A stretch of DNA of 6,722 nt, taken from the NCBI GenBank assembly GCA_947476405.1, contig CANJQG010000070.1, positions 1 to 6,722 on the forward strand, read 5' to 3'. The first letter of the stretch is position 1. Each line of letters opens with the position of its first letter. Shown here one piece after another: positions 5,642 through 6,722 of the stretch. A program made the translations under genes and the position numbers. Source of the DNA: Thiotrichales bacterium (GTDB lineage Bacteria; Pseudomonadota; Gammaproteobacteria; Francisellales; CACEW01). Under the pieces are notes generated by a model that was given only the letters and a program-made list of their open reading frames with translations, was not told where the DNA came from and ran no database searches.

Positions 5642-6042
5642 TTTATCTGGATATTTGGCTGCAATTAATTATCAGCCCTTAATAAATTTTCAAAATATTT
5701 TACAACCCGTAGCCCTCCCAGCTGCCTTTTTTGCCGCGGCATTACAACAAGAACACGCTCTGGTTTTAGCACCCATTAACCCATTTTTTGCAATGCATCA
5801 GGCCCCTGCTCATCAAGTAGCACCTTATAATGCGCCACAACATGCATCAACCGGCCCCTCTACGCATGATTCAGATACTGCCTCTTTTGCTGCATAGCAA
5901 AAAAAAGCAAAGAGACAGCCTTTCTGCAGAGGACCGCGCCGCATTGGCAATCAATTGGAAAAGCCCCTATCCTTATAGGCCGTACACTACGGAACAAGGG
6001 ATAACTACGCAGATGCGCAAATCATATCCAAATTTGCCCTGA
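5634..6042 (+). pseudogene. Degenerate or frameshifted reading frame, unknown product
   Basis: Two consecutive open stretches read like one broken protein. The first runs from GTG 5634 (8-bp overlap with the exported-protein gene) to TAG 5895-5897: 87 residues rich in Ala, Pro, Gln and His (for example ILQPVALPAAFFAAALQQ). The second, one frame over, is open across the junction to TGA at 6042 and reads KKKQRDSLSAEDRAALAINW, continuing through the right 39-bp repeat. Removing one base near the T4 run (5885-5888) would join them as ...DTASLLHSKKKQRD.... No Shine-Dalgarno is visible for either piece, and neither matches a family I know. It may equally be non-coding DNA that happens to stay open, so confidence is low. 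Confidence 0.3.
5977..6015 (+). repeat. 39-bp inverted repeat, right copy
   Basis: Perfect inverted copy of 90-128, with the internal hairpin CCGTA-cac-TACGG at 5980-5992. It lies at the 3' end of the degenerate frame and 5849 bp from the inner edge of the left copy. The pair encloses the whole recognisable gene set. Confidence 0.9.
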
Positions 6043-6278
6043 CCTAAGCATGAGGATTTTAGTGTTAAATAATGTTTATAGATTGATTTATATGGATTTA
6101 AGTCGATATTATAGCGACTTTAAAAATTAATGGTAAAATTTTTGAATATGGCAAGAATCTGCATCAAGTTTGCCCTCACTACTTTAACTATATGGCTTCA
6201 TATGATCAGGAACATGATACATAAGCCTTTTGTTTGAAAACGCCAGCCAGCTATTTTGCGATTTTAGTAATGTGTGGC
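6043..6278. other. AT-rich gene-free stretch
   Basis: No open frame with coding character was seen on either strand. It contains a short dyad, AAGTCG (6100-6105) with CGACTT (6115-6120), and a weak stem, GGCTT (6194-6198) with AAGCC (6223-6227), followed by TTTTGTTT that could act as a poor terminator for plus-strand transcription. Neither is convincing. Confidence 0.4.
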
Positions 6279-6629
6279 CTAGTTGGGGTACTTTCCAAAT
6301 ATTTCATCCAAATAAGGTGTTAAGTGAGGGAATTCGAATTGTCCGCTTGATTTTTCTTTTGGCAATGCGATATCGAGAACATCTTTGCAAAACCATCCAC
6401 TATCACCTTGCTTTATTTTTCCCCACTTTTGTTGAATAGTTGATACGATAACTTTTTCTTCAATCATTAGAAAAGTTCTTTCAAAATCATCAAGAGAAAA
6501 AAATTCGATACAGGGTAATCCCAAAGACTCTAAAATCTTGGATTCATATGCCATTTTCTGAAATATTATGCCTTCTACTATAAGTGGACTTGAAACCATA
6601 ACAACTGGAATAACTGGAGCCTCTTGCAA
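6279..6629 (-). CDS. Hypothetical protein, probably 5'-truncated
   Basis: A 116-residue frame read from TTG 6629; it stays open upstream, without any ATG, to an in-frame TAA at 6684-6686. The sequence looks like a folded soluble protein: a hydrophobic strand VIPVVMVSSPLIVEGIIF (6-23), ILESLGLPCIEFFSLDDFE (32-50), IQQKWGKIKQGDSGWFCKDV (65-84) and a C-terminal FPHLTPYLDEIFGKYPN (100-116). I do not recognise the family. The codons before the TTG (WPFLKIIL) also read naturally, no Shine-Dalgarno precedes any start, and the frame is blocked at 6684. The true N-terminus was therefore probably lost by mutation or rearrangement. It points toward the right repeat and lies outside the repeat-bounded segment. 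Confidence 0.45.
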   Translation of the reverse strand: MQEAPVIPVVMVSSPLIVEGIIFQKMAYESKILESLGLPCIEFFSLDDFERTFLMIEEKVIVSTIQQKWGKIKQGDSGWFCKDVLDIALPKEKSSGQFEFPHLTPYLDEIFGKYPN

Positions 6630-6722
6630 TATTATTTTCAGAAATGGCCAGATAAACAGCAGAATCTGAACGTATTGACGGCGTTAGGCGTCCGCGGGTA
6701 ATTTTTCAGCTGTATTGCATCA

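Noticed and set aside
5657..5677. Stem GGCTG / CAGCC with an 11-base loop after the exported-protein gene, as a terminator.
   Set aside because: Five base pairs, a large AT-rich loop and no T run directly after it; not a credible intrinsic terminator.
90..6015. Composite transposon bounded by the 39-bp repeats.
   Set aside because: No transposase or resolvase inside, no target-site duplication at the outer edges, and the repeat ends do not look like known Tn3-type termini.
6597..6704. Plus-strand frame ending WPDKQQNLNVLTALGVRG-stop at the right edge.
   Set aside because: It has no start signal and overlaps the more protein-like minus-strand frame; too short to support.

Overview
The window looks like a chromosomal accessory segment of a Gram-negative bacterium, most likely a gammaproteobacterium. 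The reasons are Sec signal peptides, a DHA1 exporter close to E. coli YdhP, a YciI-family protein, and moderately AT-rich DNA with Shine-Dalgarno-led genes. A Legionella/Coxiella-like relative is possible, but that is only an impression from sequence style. No RNA gene, CRISPR array or transposase is visible.

Layout. A perfect 39-bp sequence occurs twice in opposite orientation, at 90-128 and 5977-6015, and bounds nearly all recognisable genes. At the left boundary, on the minus strand, lies the N-terminal ~200 residues of a CaiB/BaiF-type CoA-transferase whose frame stops inside the repeat. Divergent from it runs a tight plus-strand operon: a YciI-family protein (GTG start at 799), an M20D amidohydrolase overlapping it by ATGA, and an exported beta-lactamase-fold serine hydrolase whose Shine-Dalgarno overlaps the amidohydrolase stop. 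The hydrolase converges, with a 7-bp overlap, on a minus-strand pair: an ArsR-family repressor followed by a YdhP-like MFS exporter. Divergent from arsR is a small exported protein of unknown function. Its ribosome-binding site and signal peptide are closely related to those of the serine hydrolase. Downstream are a frameshifted or degenerate reading frame running through the right repeat, about 240 bp of AT-rich DNA without genes, and a minus-strand hypothetical gene that seems to have lost its 5' end.

Regulation. The arsR promoter is unusually clear: TTGCAC, 17 bp, TATAAT. A perfect 20-bp palindrome fills the spacer and overlaps the -10 box. The promoter covers the first possible arsR ATG and puts transcription start next to the second ATG, so arsR is probably autorepressed and possibly leaderless. 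A degenerate copy of the palindrome (15/20) lies just upstream of the MFS gene. This fits an ArsR sensor controlling both itself and the exporter.

How the genes may work together (inference): a cytoplasmic amidohydrolase, two exported proteins and a repressor-controlled efflux pump would suit handling of an amide- or peptide-like compound. The substrate cannot be read from the sequence.
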